Shown piece by piece: positions 13,101 to 21,942 of a stretch of DNA of 23,992 nt. Both the position numbers and the translations under genes were made by a program. Source of the stretch: Larix sibirica (taxonomy: Eukaryota > Streptophyta > Pinopsida > Pinales > Pinaceae); the NCBI GenBank assembly GCA_004151065.3, contig NWUY0300037902.1, forward strand, positions 1-23,992. Direction: 5' to 3'. The notes under the pieces are model-generated. The model did not search any database. It was not told where the DNA came from and saw nothing but the letters and a program-made list of their open reading frames with translations. Every line of letters starts with the position of its first letter. Position 1 is the stretch's first letter.

Positions 13101-16100
13101 CACACAATATCCTAAGTGGCAGAGCTCTAACAATCCCAAGAACAATTAAAAACAACACAAAGGGGAAGGAAATGGGAACTTATCCCAGACCTCAAAGCTA
13201 TGATCCAAGAATCCCTCCCACCTACCCTAGACCTACAAAAGGACACCCTCGTCAAGGCATTAACTAGGTCTTAGTGATTTCTAATAGGTGTTGGAATTGG
13301 AATGGAGTACTTTGGTTTTCCCTAGGCTCATTTCACAATCCACTCAAACCCTCGAATATTCTCTATTCAACCAAGACCCACACAAGTCATATTTGAATGG
13401 TACCAAACCACCTAGGTTATCATTGTTTCTCACTCTGCAAATAGGAGACTCAAAGTTCCAAGGTATTTCAAGGATTAGGAGTGGCTTGTTATGCTCAAAA
13501 CTCTCCAATGCAGAGTCACCATGATAGCTTCAAACAACTTTACTCAATTCATGTAGGTCCAAATTGGTGGCATGTCCCCCCTCACCAAAAATCTAATCAC
13601 AAATTGTTATTCCCCCCTGCATCATTAGACTTTACTCTACATAGAGATGTCAATAGGGACCCTTATAGAGACTTGTACAAGCATATTGTCCAGTTCTTAA
13701 CAGTGGAGGAGGTCATCCTCTTCAACGCATGCCAAAGACCAACAAATCCCACTTCACGATAGGTCTAAGGAGATTCTTTGTCTTCAAGAGAATGATATGG
13801 CCTCAATTGATCTAAAGAGGGTATCAATTTCAAATGATATTTTTACACCCCTTATAGCATATGGCAAATATCTCTTGCACCATGGCGAGTCCAAAGTGTT
13901 GTTGATCCTAAATGGTCTTCCTTGTTTACCAACATCCGACAGATTTACATGTTTTCCACACAATGGTGGGGCGAGTGTGGTCAACTATGTTCTAGCCAAC
14001 CAAAACTTGAGACCTTACATCCATTAGCAAATGATGCCCTCCTCTCTCTTTATTTCAACCCTTCCCCTTCCCCACCCACCCGCCTTGAATCACCATTTTA
14101 TTTGAGGATGGGGATTAAGACAACTACTCATCTTGCCTTTGACAACTCCTTCCCCCTCTCACTACTTATCCCTTGACTCAACCTCTAACAAATACATTAC
14201 ACTCTCTTCAACTATTTGGGACACATCCCTTAGCTCCTACCCCCATATCACCAAATCTCCCTCCTCATCTCACAACCCCAGATCCTATCCATGAATCGTT
14301 GGTATGAAGAGGAGTGCAAAGTTCAACATCACCAACTCCACCACGCCCTTTTTCATGATCCCACCTCCTACCCCCGCCTTCAAAGCTCTTTTAAGGTCAC
14401 CTCCTTTGCCACGAGAAACGTTTATTTATCTCATTAAGATGTGAATTCCACATATATCTCCTTTACTCCCCCAAAACCTTTTGGCATACTCTTTTCCCAT
14501 GCCACTCCTACCGTCTTGTAGACCTTGATGCCCAAGCCCTAATCAATCATATGACCACCCTCTATGATGTTCCCCGATAGACTCAGGTTATCATGAGCTC
14601 CCCTCCATCCTCATGTCACTTGTTTTCCTATTTAACTCTACTAGAGAGATAGACAAGGAGGGATTGCAACCAAAACTCTTCAAACATGATATATTTCCTC
14701 TCGTGGATTATATTGCCAATTTATTTAACCATGTTATTTGTTCAAGGTTTCCACAAACATAGTCCCACCATATTATTCACTTGATACACAAATAGGGATT
14801 CAAGACCGATCTAAACAACTATTGAACAATCATGGTAGGACACACTTTCTCCAATCTCTATGTTACCGCCCGCTCTTCATCTACAGTTATCAAAGGTACT
14901 TGAGAGTAATCACCTACAAGCTAGAGTACACAAGTTTCCATCAAGAATTACACTTTCGACCACATTCTCACCATCATGCCCATTATTGTAGGACTTTTGA
15001 AAAGAGTTCGATTCAGTCCCTAGGGAGGCCCTTTTCTAGTGGCTTTAGGACATTAGCATTGCAAAGATCCTTATCACAACCATCATGTGCATATACAAGT
15101 TCAGTCTTGGACACCTCTATACTACATACGAGGTCTTTGACTTTATTTAGAGCACTATCACAATGAGGCAAGGATGCCCTCTCTTGTACCTTGTTCTAGA
15201 TTTATATTGACAAGTTTGAGTCCTTCCTACAAGAGCATATACAACCCAGAATGGTCAACTTCTCCATCAAGTCGTAATTCCCATCCTCCTCTTCACAAAT
15301 AACATGATTCATTTGGTCTTGAACCAAGAGTGCTTATAAAGATAGTTGAATACCTTATCTAGATTTTGTGTTCTTCAACGGTTGGCAGCTAACCTAGTTA
15401 AAACCAAGGTGATGATGTTCAACGGCACAAAGAATATCCTTACAAAGTTCCATTTTTTCTTCTAAGGGGAAGAGGTTTAGATCACATCTTACGCATGCTT
15501 GGGGATCCAGCTTTTAGGTCCTCAATTTGAGGCTATGAAAGCCACTCCAACCTCATATTAATAATGGCAATATCACTTCCAAAACCATTTCCAGTACATA
15601 TTCTCCAAGTTGGACATCATGGACTAAGGGGTTGAGATGAATGCATCTTATGCATACTAGGGGGTCCACCTTTGAAGGCCTCAATTTGGACTAAGGAATG
15701 CACTCCAACCTCAACTTAATAACAGGTATGGATCCCTTACTCTTCTCCAACAATGGTTCCTCCAAAACATATCATCCAAGTTGGACCTCATGGACTATCA
15801 TTTGGACAACAATTTTGTATGGTTCAAAGGTGTGGAGACCCAATTTGCTCAAGTCAAAATAGGCCAAGATAGAGTGTACAAACCCTCATGCTGCAAGATA
15901 TCATCAAAAGCAAGAGGACAATTCCCACACCATTTTTCAAGTTGAGTTTGCAACCCACCCATTCCAACTTAAGACTATCTAACTTGTCTCACTTCTATAC
16001 CATATTCGAGGCTTGCTAGCTCAAATGTCGTTAGAGATCATTATCCATAACTTGCTTATGGCTCTTGAAAGGCTATTGCTTCAATTAGAGCATGCTCAAA

Positions 16101-19100
16101 CTTGTTGGTTTTCAAAGGTCTCCTGCCGTCTCTAGTCATTTGGCATCTTAGTAGATCAATTCCCTCCTTTCAAGCATTCTTTGAAAGTTTGAATTCCCCA
16201 TAATATTTTGTGCTGGAAAAGCAGAAGAAGAAAAGGATTATCAAAGATGACATGTACATGCAATATATTTTAGGTTACTTGGCTCAACCCACCTAGGGGG
16301 ATTGAGGCCCTAAGTGGCATTCTATGCAAAACACTTCTTGATGCTAAGAAACAACCTCGTTTTTAATACAATACATGCTATGGGACTTTATGCACATGTT
16401 TATGTCATCTACAAGAGACTAAGATTGAGCAACATTTTGTTTTCCAATTGTCCCATCTACTATAATATACGATGTCGATTCTACTGCCTCTTCAAGGAAT
16501 CTAAGAACTTTCTCTATCTTCTTTTGGTACCTACACCTATGGTATTTGGCTTTGTTTATGAGAGAGGCATTAAGTCTCCAGTCTTCCAAGTTCATGATAC
16601 CCCCTCAAACAAATACCACTCAAACTATCACTTTTTTCAATTATTCTAGCAATCAGGGACACCAGGGGGCCAACAATCAGCAACCACATTCCAACAATGC
16701 CCATAATCATGAGATCCCAGGGAATCTCCTACCCCCTCCAACAAGAACCCTACAAAGTTGTCAATTCAGATCTTGAGAATCGCTCACCCTTACAACAAGC
16801 AAACCTCTACTCCCAAACAGTAACAATAGCCATTTCCCCTAAGCCTAAGGGACACACCAGAAATTAGCTCTTCTTTTTGTACTTCAGGATAATCCTCTAT
16901 CTTAAGTTTCTTCCCTTCGGTCTAAGATGGTAGGAGAGAAACATATTCAAAGGTGGCCCACAAGAGGGTAGTGTTTCCTCCTCATCTTCAATAACTGGAT
17001 CCAATGAACACTAAGGGGCATCACCTTCTCCTTTTATCCTCCCTCTAACACATCCCTCCAAGGTGTGTTAATTGTCACCCTCAGTGGTCCATGTTTTCAC
17101 TCTAGTTTTCACATCAACACTTTTTTGTACTTTAGATGTTAGGTTATAACTTATATTTTCTTTCTATCATTTTATATAGGAGCAATCATTTACGCTCCCA
17201 CCATATATTGATACTATTGTACTTAGTAGTCCCATTAACCTATTTGTGGTCATTTGTTAGACATTAGTAAAATTATATTATCTTATCTAACATAACTTAA
17301 GTCATAAATATTAAAAACTTACCTCAAAGTACTTGTAACTTGTAAGCCTTTAAAATTAAGAAATTAATTTAAAAAAAACATTTAAAATTTGCCAAATAAT
17401 CGTGTAGCCCTCCCAAAGGGGTTGGACTGATGCAAGCTTGGATCTGCTTAAATTTAATGGAAGCCGTGGGAAACAAATGAAGCCATTTCTGTGCCCTGAA
17501 ATTTTCATAGAAATTGTGCTTAAAACATAACTGAGTTGCTTCATGTAAATTACCACATTTAAGAGACTTGACAATATTCACCTTCTGCTAACAGTAGAAC
17601 AATGAGTTGTAATAGGTCTTTCTGACAGGTATCAAAAGTATGGAAATATACAATCCTTAAAGTGACATCCAGTTCAAAAACTGACTAAAGCCACACATAA
17701 CACACAAAATCCAATTCCTAATGCTCTTCAGTTCTCAAGGATCTTCTAAAACTAAAAATTTCAAACAAATCTTATCATCTATAACAACGCAAAGAATGGT
17801 CTAACCTGCAGGATAAACATAGTTGCAAATTTCATTCTAAGCGCCAGAGCTTGCAACATACTTTTAGAGTAAAACAAAAGTCAGTAAAGAGTTCAAAAGC
17901 ATAAAGCAACATCAATAACTTTTGATGGTGAGGCAGGCATCCCTCTTGTGGTAGTTAGCAACTTAGCATACATAAAGCTTAAGGTGGATCTTTTATTCCA
18001 TCAATATTTTATCGTTATGTGGAGTGCAATGAATATCGTTTCTAGCTGCCAAAATATTAGCAGCTAACTACTCACTCCATTATACACCAAGTTCAATAGT
18101 TCCTTCCAACAACTAGCTATTACTCTGATGCATCCTGTGTCTGTAATATATGCATCCATTATCAATCTATGATTACATACATAAGTTGCTATTAATATGC
18201 CTATTAGAACTCCTTCATCGATATTCATATGGATCCAAGGTTTCAGTCATCCAAGAGAGACCAAGTATACTCGACATGAGTCTAACTGTTAGCACAACAA
18301 GGCCTTAAGACTTGCATAATCAGTTCCAAATGGTACTCATTAACATGGATAAATATGCACCACGCCAACAGTCAGCTTTTTCAGTATTCTAAGTTTGAAG
18401 AAAATAACACATAGTAACCTGAAGTAACAGTCAACTGTTGGAAGCATGAACGGTGAACCTCTGGTTTGCTACAAGGTTCAATTCTATTGTTATCATTCTT
18501 GTTGACAAATTCCTATGGTGCACATCCCCACAATACTATGCATTTGATTCCCTAATCTCCTCCTATTATTAAGTTATAATTTATAAACACCTGGACTTCT
18601 AGAATGTGATGTGTCACAAATACTGTCTGTGGGCACAATTATCTCAAGTCTGTTCCATGGATCCTAAGGATGCAAAACAGCATCAAATTACCTGACAGAA
18701 CTCATTTGATTAAACATTAGCAACACTGGGCAGCAACTATGCTCAGGCCATTAAACCAAGTCACTTTTCATTGCTGGTCAGTTAGTTTGTGTCATCAACA
18801 GTCACTTCAAAAACCATTTAAAATATTGCAAAATAATCAGGAAGATTTCAAAATACATTCCAGAATAAAACATGGGTGCAGGTAAAGTTCAAACATGTTA
18901 TATCATTCATACAATTTCTATGTTTGCATGCATGCTAGGTTGCAAAGAGAAAAAAAGAATATCAAACTGATTGAGAAGCTGCTTGAATACATTGGAAAAT
19001 GGGAAACAAAATACCTTTTTAGCACTGCAGAGGCAATGTAAAATCACATTACAGTGCTTTGTCTCTACTGTGATTAGCGACAAATTTACAAGCAACTAGA

Positions 19101-21429
19101 CAAATTCTCTCTAAAACTCCAGGAAGAACATATAAACCAACCTGGTGAAGCAAAGCAAGAGCATGAAATTGTACAAGAGCAGCTCGGGACTGAACTGCTT
19201 CCTGGACCTCATTACTCCATCGTCTCACTATCTCTGGATTTGTCTGCAAATGCAATAGTAAAAGATTGAGTCATGGGGAAGTAACCTTATTAGTTAAGCA
19301 AATATGTGGTCATGAAGAAATACATAAAAGTTTAATATGACTACCTGGAGCAAGTGAATTCCACTGACAAGGGCAGCACTGGCTACAACAGGATTCTTGT
19401 CAACAATAGCTTGTTTAAGATATCTCTCAATTTGACCCAACAAGGTCCCATCTGTGATTCTGCATAAAACTCGTATCGCATTGGCCCGATACATATCTGT
19501 CTTGCTATTCATGTCTTTCATTAATGAACTTGTCACAATAATAACCTGGAAGAGATTTGATGAGGAATCAGTTGACCAAACTAATAAATAATCTTAACGA
19601 ATCAACATAAAAGAGAGACAAGTGGCAATCTTTCACCTCATCGGCAGAAGGAGAAAGCTCCTTGATGATCAAATAAACCATTCTCCTCAAGCCAGTATCC
19701 TTGGACTGAAAAAGCTTTGTGACAGCAAAGAAAACTTCTGTAGCTTCAACCTGCAAAAAAAATAAAGACATAAATCAGAACATCAGATAGCAAATATCAT
19801 GCACAACAAACTCAAACAATTATAAATGAAAGGAGATAATCAATACCAAAGAACAAACTAACCTTCATGAAAGTCTCTCCTTGATTAATTAAATATAGAA
19901 GTTTCGTAATGACCTGATTAGCAACCAAACCAAAACAAAAATTAAGTCAACCAAATATTGAGTAACTTTATTCAAATAAGGCACTATACCTAATATTCAA
20001 ACTTCAGGCAATGCAGTTACCAACCTGGGCACATCTCCTTGCATCGAGTTGAGGATCATTGAAAACGCGAGCTTCCTGCAGGACTGCTCCCTTTTCGATC
20101 CCAAGAAAGGGAGAGTACTCCGCTGAAATGAAATGAAAATGAAACGAGACCTTTATTATCGTCCTTCGAAGACTTGACAGGATCTATGGGATATCATCAA
20201 AACAGACTACATAAAATGTATACAACTCTGTGTAGCCTTATAAAACCTGAGATGTGATATGCAGTCAAGTGGGTCGTGGTCGATTGGTTAAATCAAAGTC
20301 CTTTCAGTGTTCAGACCTGGGTTCAAAATTTCCCGAAGGCATGACGTTGCATTCATGTAGCCAACAAAGCTAACTACAGCAACTGAGACCAGGTGGAAGT
20401 CCCGGTAACCTTGACAAGCCACAGATGTGGCACATCTCAATGGACAAGGCCAAGTCCAAATTATGGGTGAAATTGACGCAATAGATATCCCTTGGGTGTC
20501 CCATATAAGCCAAAGTTAGAGACCACTTCATTTCCCAACCCAAAAAAACGTGATATGGAAATACAAGACATTAATAAATAATTTATATAATTCCTAAATT
20601 GGAATGAAAAACAATAGATTTAGTAAACTGTCTTCTCTCTGGCTATGATAGAAAATAAGTTCCTGCATGCTTGAGAAAGGTTTATGCATGCTTGGCTGTA
20701 AAATTCAGCTATGCATTCAGAGATCACTCAATAATTGCTTGAAAAAGGGTAGAATTAAACGCTTAGGCATCTCTCCGCTTGCAAAACCATGTGAATGTCC
20801 CCAACCACAGAAATAGGTTTGGGCATTGCGATCTGCATATTAGAAAAACATAAACAATCTACTGCACCCTTAGTAAAATTATAGCTATATGCACACCGAG
20901 GCAAAATTAACCCAAAAAGCTACACCTTCCATTGTCAAATTACCAACACACTGATACAAAACTAACCCCCAAAACAATGGAGATGTCAGGCATCTGAATC
21001 AACTTTGCACACCCCAAAGTGCGATGATTAATGCAATCCTGCGTCGATCTAAATCCCATCAAATTGAAATACACGAAAACCTCAACTATGAAGGTATTTG
21101 TACAAAGAATGCTAACGGATCTGCAAAAGGGGACATTGATCCGTGTCCCTAAGGTTTATTTATGGATGACCTAATGTATAGGTTTATGGGCATTTCCAGC
21201 ATTCTCTTATAATAAGGTACAAATCACTCGGATTGTATGGATCAACTACCAGGCACTCTGATACAGAGATTTAAAACAACGTGACATGACATTACATAAG
21301 ATCACCCGAAGGTCTCTGAATATTCGATGAATGCTTTAAATTTTAAGGGAATTTTGGTAGAATGGTTACAAGAATACCTTCGTCATCTCGATCGTCGTCC
21401 TTCTTCACCAGGGGCTGAGCAAGCGCCAT
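3900..21429 (-). CDS. COPG: Coatomer subunit gamma (gamma-COP), 5' part of gene, 8 exons
   Basis: Encodes the N-terminal 320 residues of gamma-COP, part of the F-subcomplex of the COPI coat, which buds vesicles for Golgi-to-ER and intra-Golgi transport. Identification rests on near-identity with plant gamma-COP as I know it: start [13 protein letters not shown], then [67 protein letters not shown] and [20 protein letters not shown]. This is the alpha-solenoid (adaptin N-terminal, HEAT-like) trunk; the rest of the trunk and the C-terminal appendage lie left of the window. Joined exons: 21429-21378, 20122-20025, 19913-19863, 19750-19637, 19545-19345, 19243-19142, 4349-4242, 4133-3900. All introns whose ends are visible are GT-AG; intron 1 is phase 1, the rest phase 0. 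An in-frame TGA lies 12 bases before the ATG (21441-21439), which supports the start. No frameshift or stop is seen, so the gene looks functional. The next expected exon was not found in 1-3899. Confidence 0.95.
4242..4349 (-). CDS. COPG: gamma-COP exon 7
   Basis: 36 codons, [13 protein letters not shown] to LLIRYTSQ, directly continuing LLHQ of exon 6 as in other plant gamma-COPs. The acceptor is ATTACAG and the donor GTTGGA. It sits 14.8 kb downstream of exon 6. Confidence 0.95.
4720..5347 (+). repeat. Diverged tandem duplication, period about 337 bp
   Basis: Sequence from actgtaaaaactcatg (4720) to ctggactgtggggtatgt (about 5010) recurs from 5058 to about 5347 with scattered substitutions and small indels. 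The two copies are joined by a spacer (5011-5057) with ctgaagcctggagcac. Open frames here, such as minus-strand 4893-5123 and 5166-5351, are just the two copies read in the same way. Confidence 0.88.
5348..5640. other. Intron stretch without recognisable feature
   Basis: Contains a plus-strand frame (5373-5588) that resembles no family I know. It sits in intron 6 between two repeat blocks and is probably non-coding. Confidence 0.5.
5641..5919 (+). repeat. 93-bp minisatellite, three units
   Basis: Three head-to-tail units start at 5641, 5734 and 5827, each beginning tgttcattact and ending gtgtgacttgtgtcc or a near match. Unit 1 differs from the others at a few bases (actaag versus actgag; gttttgtg versus gttgtgtg); units 2 and 3 are almost identical. 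No coding content. Confidence 0.95.
5920..6579. other. Intron stretch without recognisable feature
   Basis: AT-rich sequence with no long frame. It directly precedes the candidate polypurine tract at 6580, so part of it may be the 3' internal region of a decayed LTR element, but no protein motif is legible. Confidence 0.4.
6580..7000 (+). mobile_element. Probable Ty1/copia-type LTR fragment
   Basis: A purine-rich tract (aaaaggagatta, 6580-6591) is followed by ttgttgtttgg, recalling the polypurine tract / TGTTGG LTR start of plant copia elements. About 80 bases on is a TATA box (ctctatataagagg, TATATAAG at 6675-6682). No matching second LTR, primer-binding site or integrase/RT coding is visible, so this would be a truncated or solo piece with an unknown right end. 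Confidence 0.4.
7441..7588 (+). repeat. 148-bp exact repeat, first of three copies
   Basis: The 148 bases from attaatcttttaattc to gaatttatttttt are identical to 7764-7911 and are repeated again at the start of copy B (10780-10927). After them the left copy continues tcacataagc, while A and B continue tgcattctat. Such an exact shared block with divergent exits is what a graph-branch overlap between contigs looks like. Confidence 0.9.
7763..7763. other. Single ambiguous base, probable contig join
   Basis: One n separates unique sequence (7589-7762) from a segment whose first 148 bases already occurred at 7441-7588. This suggests a scaffold join rather than a base-call problem. Confidence 0.8.
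7764..10778 (+). repeat. 3.0-kb direct repeat, copy A (between two single n)
   Basis: This segment starts right after the n at 7763 and ends right before the n at 10779. It is nearly identical to 10780-13793. Differences I could spot are few: for example 8889 t/g, 8913 a/t, two in the cacataatacc block, two near 9199-9220, one near 9776, plus a 2-base indel and one substitution near 10,050-10,073. It carries AT-rich sequence (7764-9190), a C-rich stretch (9200-9640) and the 5' part of the LINE (9640-10778). It has the hallmarks of a separate contig. Confidence 0.93.
10779..10779. other. Single ambiguous base, probable contig join
   Basis: One n lies exactly at the junction of copies A and B of the 3.0-kb repeat. 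Its position at the start of a repeated segment, like the n at 7763, marks a contig boundary. Confidence 0.85.
10780..13793 (+). repeat. 3.0-kb direct repeat, copy B
   Basis: Begins immediately after the n at 10779 with the same attaatcttttaattcactg as copy A, and continues without a break into unique LINE sequence past 13793, whereas copy A stops at ...caagagaa. Copy B is therefore the copy physically joined to the rest of the LINE. The offset to copy A is 3016 bases, falling to 3014 after the 2-base deletion near 13,069. Confidence 0.93.
12863..13165 (+). pseudogene. LINE ORF1-like C-terminal region remnant (copy B)
   Basis: The segment reading [18 protein letters not shown], followed in another frame by DADHTISQVAEL, resembles the C-terminal RNA-binding part of L1-type ORF1 proteins (pattern: F.t..dR..vl.arr.L...gifl..DLT). 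It directly precedes the endonuclease remnant. Copy A at 9847-10149 has the same sequence, but copy B lacks two bases near 13,069, which shifts its frame. The match is by eye and weak. Confidence 0.45.
13490..14030 (+). pseudogene. LINE endonuclease domain remnant
   Basis: The frame at 13481-13762 reads [10 protein letters not shown]..., then [20 protein letters not shown] and [12 protein letters not shown]. This matches the apurinic-type endonuclease pattern yFPPasS...DPY.dL...i.....vil.GDFNAR of LINEs; the GDFNAR motif is corrupted. The next frame (13797-14027) has ILNGLPCL...[20 protein letters not shown], where family members have S.vDY: the Asp is Asn here. Stops and a frameshift separate the two parts. 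Confidence 0.65.
14637..15310 (+). pseudogene. LINE reverse transcriptase domain remnant
   Basis: An early block reads [15 protein letters not shown] and [12 protein letters not shown], then [22 protein letters not shown] at 15001 corresponds to RT motif A (K.FD.V.r..l). RQGCPL at 15166-15183 corresponds to motif B (rQGCPLSP.LF). ILLFTNN at 15283-15303 stands where LLYADD (motif C) is expected. These three are in the same frame, with stops and a local frameshift between B and C. Loss of both catalytic Asp residues of motif C means no polymerase activity. Confidence 0.75.
15483..15800 (+). repeat. Tandem duplication of the LINE YLG block, about 160 bp
   Basis: The segment around 15483-15630 (gcatgcttggggatccagct..., ...ccaagttggacatcatggac) recurs at about 15643-15800 (gcatactagggggtccacct..., ...ccaagttggacctcatggac). 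Both encode versions of the YLGVQ.LGP.F motif that follows the RT fingers/palm in LINEs. The copies are clearly diverged, so the duplication is old. Confidence 0.65.
15812..16040 (+). pseudogene. LINE C-terminal region remnant
   Basis: ILYGSKVW (15812-15835), then from 15873 [19 protein letters not shown] continuing through [11 protein letters not shown]. This matches the post-RT region of many LINEs (LYG.EvWG...iE.vQ..flr..l.vk..tP......E.g..P). A frameshift lies between the two blocks. Confidence 0.6.
16300..19141. other. Right part of intron 6, little recognisable content
   Basis: 16,300-16,850 may include the 3' end of the LINE; small plus-strand frames there (16314-16649, 16546-16776) match nothing I know. 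From 17,240 the sequence is AT-rich and ordinary for an intron, with short frames (for example 17356-17581 minus) that have no legible motif. Confidence 0.5.
19142..19243 (-). CDS. COPG: gamma-COP exon 6
   Basis: 34 codons from [16 protein letters not shown] to LALLHQ. The acceptor is TTTGCAG and the donor GTTGGT. This is the last exon before the 14.8-kb intron 6. Confidence 0.95.
19345..19545 (-). CDS. COPG: gamma-COP exon 5
   Basis: 67 codons from [15 protein letters not shown] to SGIHLLQ. It includes [17 protein letters not shown] and [17 protein letters not shown]-like helices conserved in gamma-COP. The acceptor is CTTCCAG and the donor GTAGTC. The open frame continues a little into the intron beyond 19345, but the donor and the homology both end at LLQ. 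Confidence 0.96.
19637..19750 (-). CDS. COPG: gamma-COP exon 4
   Basis: 38 codons from [14 protein letters not shown] to KELSPSADE, covering the strongly conserved [20 protein letters not shown] helix pair of the gamma-COP trunk. The acceptor is TTTGCAG and the donor GTGAAAG; both ends are phase 0. Confidence 0.96.
19863..19913 (-). CDS. COPG: gamma-COP exon 3
   Basis: A 51-base exon of 17 codons, [17 protein letters not shown]. The acceptor is AATCAG and the donor GTTAGT. It is in frame with its neighbours (phase 0 at both ends) and too short to appear as an open frame by itself. Confidence 0.94.
20025..20122 (-). CDS. COPG: gamma-COP exon 2
   Basis: Completes a split Ala codon, then encodes 32 residues from [10 protein letters not shown] to ARRCAQ. 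The acceptor is TTTCAG and the donor [27 protein letters not shown] is a hallmark of plant gamma-COP. Confidence 0.95.
20123..21377 (-). other. COPG: gamma-COP intron 1
   Basis: A 1,255-bp phase-1 intron between donor GTATTC and acceptor TTTCAG. It carries a SINE-like insertion (20262-20549). The rest, 20558-21377, shows no recognisable feature. Long first introns near the start codon are common in plant housekeeping genes and may influence expression; nothing in this sequence proves that here. Confidence 0.88.
20254..20557 (+). mobile_element. tRNA-related SINE-like insertion in intron 1
   Basis: It contains a tRNA A-box-like sequence (TGGTCGATTGG, 20277-20287) and a B-box-like sequence (GGGTTCAAAATT, 20319-20330) at the spacing of an internal Pol III promoter. 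It ends in a short A run (about 20542-20548) and is flanked by the 8-bp repeat gtgatatg (20254-20261 and 20550-20557). That gives a body of about 288 bp on the plus strand, antisense to gamma-COP. The short repeat and modest A-tail leave the exact ends uncertain. Confidence 0.55.
21378..21429 (-). CDS. COPG: gamma-COP exon 1 (start codon)
   Basis: Encodes [17 protein letters not shown] plus the first base of the next codon (phase 1). The ATG is at 21429-21427 with G at -3 and G at +4, a favourable plant context, and an in-frame TGA lies just upstream. The donor is G|GTATTC. The acidic, charged N-terminus before the solenoid is typical of plant gamma-COP. Confidence 0.93.
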
Positions 21430-21600
21430 GGCTGTCAATCAATGGTAGCAAGCTGATTTCGTACTACTCCTCACTGTAAGAGATGAGAGAAACACGATTA
21501 AACACAGTCTGCTACTCTATCATCTATCAAGGGGGTTTATATGGTTGAGTAAATTTATAGCACCATATTTCCTTTTTTTCCCAAATTATCGTTCTTGCCG
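21430..21600 (-). promoter_or_regulatory. gamma-COP 5' leader and candidate core promoter
   Basis: Upstream of the ATG on the minus strand there are two TATA-like sites: CTATAAATTT at 21560-21551 and ATATAAA at 21542-21536. Either would put transcription start near 21,505-21,530, giving a leader of about 75-100 bases. This rests on motif and position only; plant housekeeping promoters often lack a working TATA box. Confidence 0.35.
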
Positions 21601-21724
21601 AGAGCACCCCAGATATTGGGTTCTTGGGAGTAAACACGGGAAAAGCTTTTGTTTGGTTTGGTGTTTTGATTAAAGAATGAGCAAATTTTTAATTTAATGT
21701 TTTAATTGAGAATTTATAATGAAT

Positions 21725-21790
21725 AAAAATATGTTTTAATCTAATAATTAACTAATAAAAAAAATATGTTTTAATCTAATAATTAACCAA
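21725..21790 (+). repeat. Short AT-rich tandem repeat
   Basis: The words aaaatatgttttaatc and taataattaac appear in order twice, about 37 bp apart, in the AT-rich stretch between the gamma-COP 5' flank and the retroposon. Confidence 0.7.
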
Positions 21791-21942
21791 AAGTGGACAT
21801 GGTTTTTAATAGTTTGTGTTCAAGGATTTACTTTGGGTAAAACCTTGGTTAAGAAATAATGAATTTTGATTTGGTTTTTTAGTTAAGGATTATACGGCCC
21901 CCACCGTGGGTGTCCATGGATGTGACGGGCCCTAGGTTGCGC

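Larger units (their letters stand above)
12660..16300 (+). mobile_element. Degenerate LINE (non-LTR retrotransposon), antisense in intron 6
   Basis: Plus-strand translation in shifting frames gives the LINE order: an ORF1-like region (about 12,863-13,165), an endonuclease (about 13,490-14,030), a reverse transcriptase (about 14,640-15,310), a YLG block (15,490-15,700) and the C-terminal LYGSKVW...VQTLML...TIPTPF region (15,812-15,960). Many stops and frameshifts make it non-functional. The 5' end is unclear; a C-rich stretch upstream (about 12,220-12,650) may be its 5' UTR. The 3' end lies somewhere between 16,200 and 16,850, with no A-tail or target duplication that I could find. The clade is unassigned. 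Confidence 0.75.
4350..19141 (-). other. COPG: gamma-COP intron 6, giant transposon-filled intron
   Basis: Spans from donor GTTGGT (19141) to acceptor ATTACAG (4350), 14,792 bp as assembled. Contents include local duplications (4720-5345), a minisatellite (5641-5919), a probable copia LTR piece (6580-7000), two copies of a 3.0-kb segment (7764-10778, 10780-13793) and an antisense LINE (about 12,660-16,300). Removing the suspected assembly duplicate would leave about 11.8 kb. The stretch 17,240-19,141 is AT-rich and shows nothing recognisable. Confidence 0.9.

Noticed and set aside
13784-13984. Minus-strand frame across the LINE endonuclease
   Set aside because: It is antisense to the legible endonuclease remnant and has no motif of its own.
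21474-21479. 5' UTR intron acceptor (ttacag on the minus strand)
   Set aside because: The motif fits, but no donor or transcript evidence can be seen, and such hexamers are common by chance.
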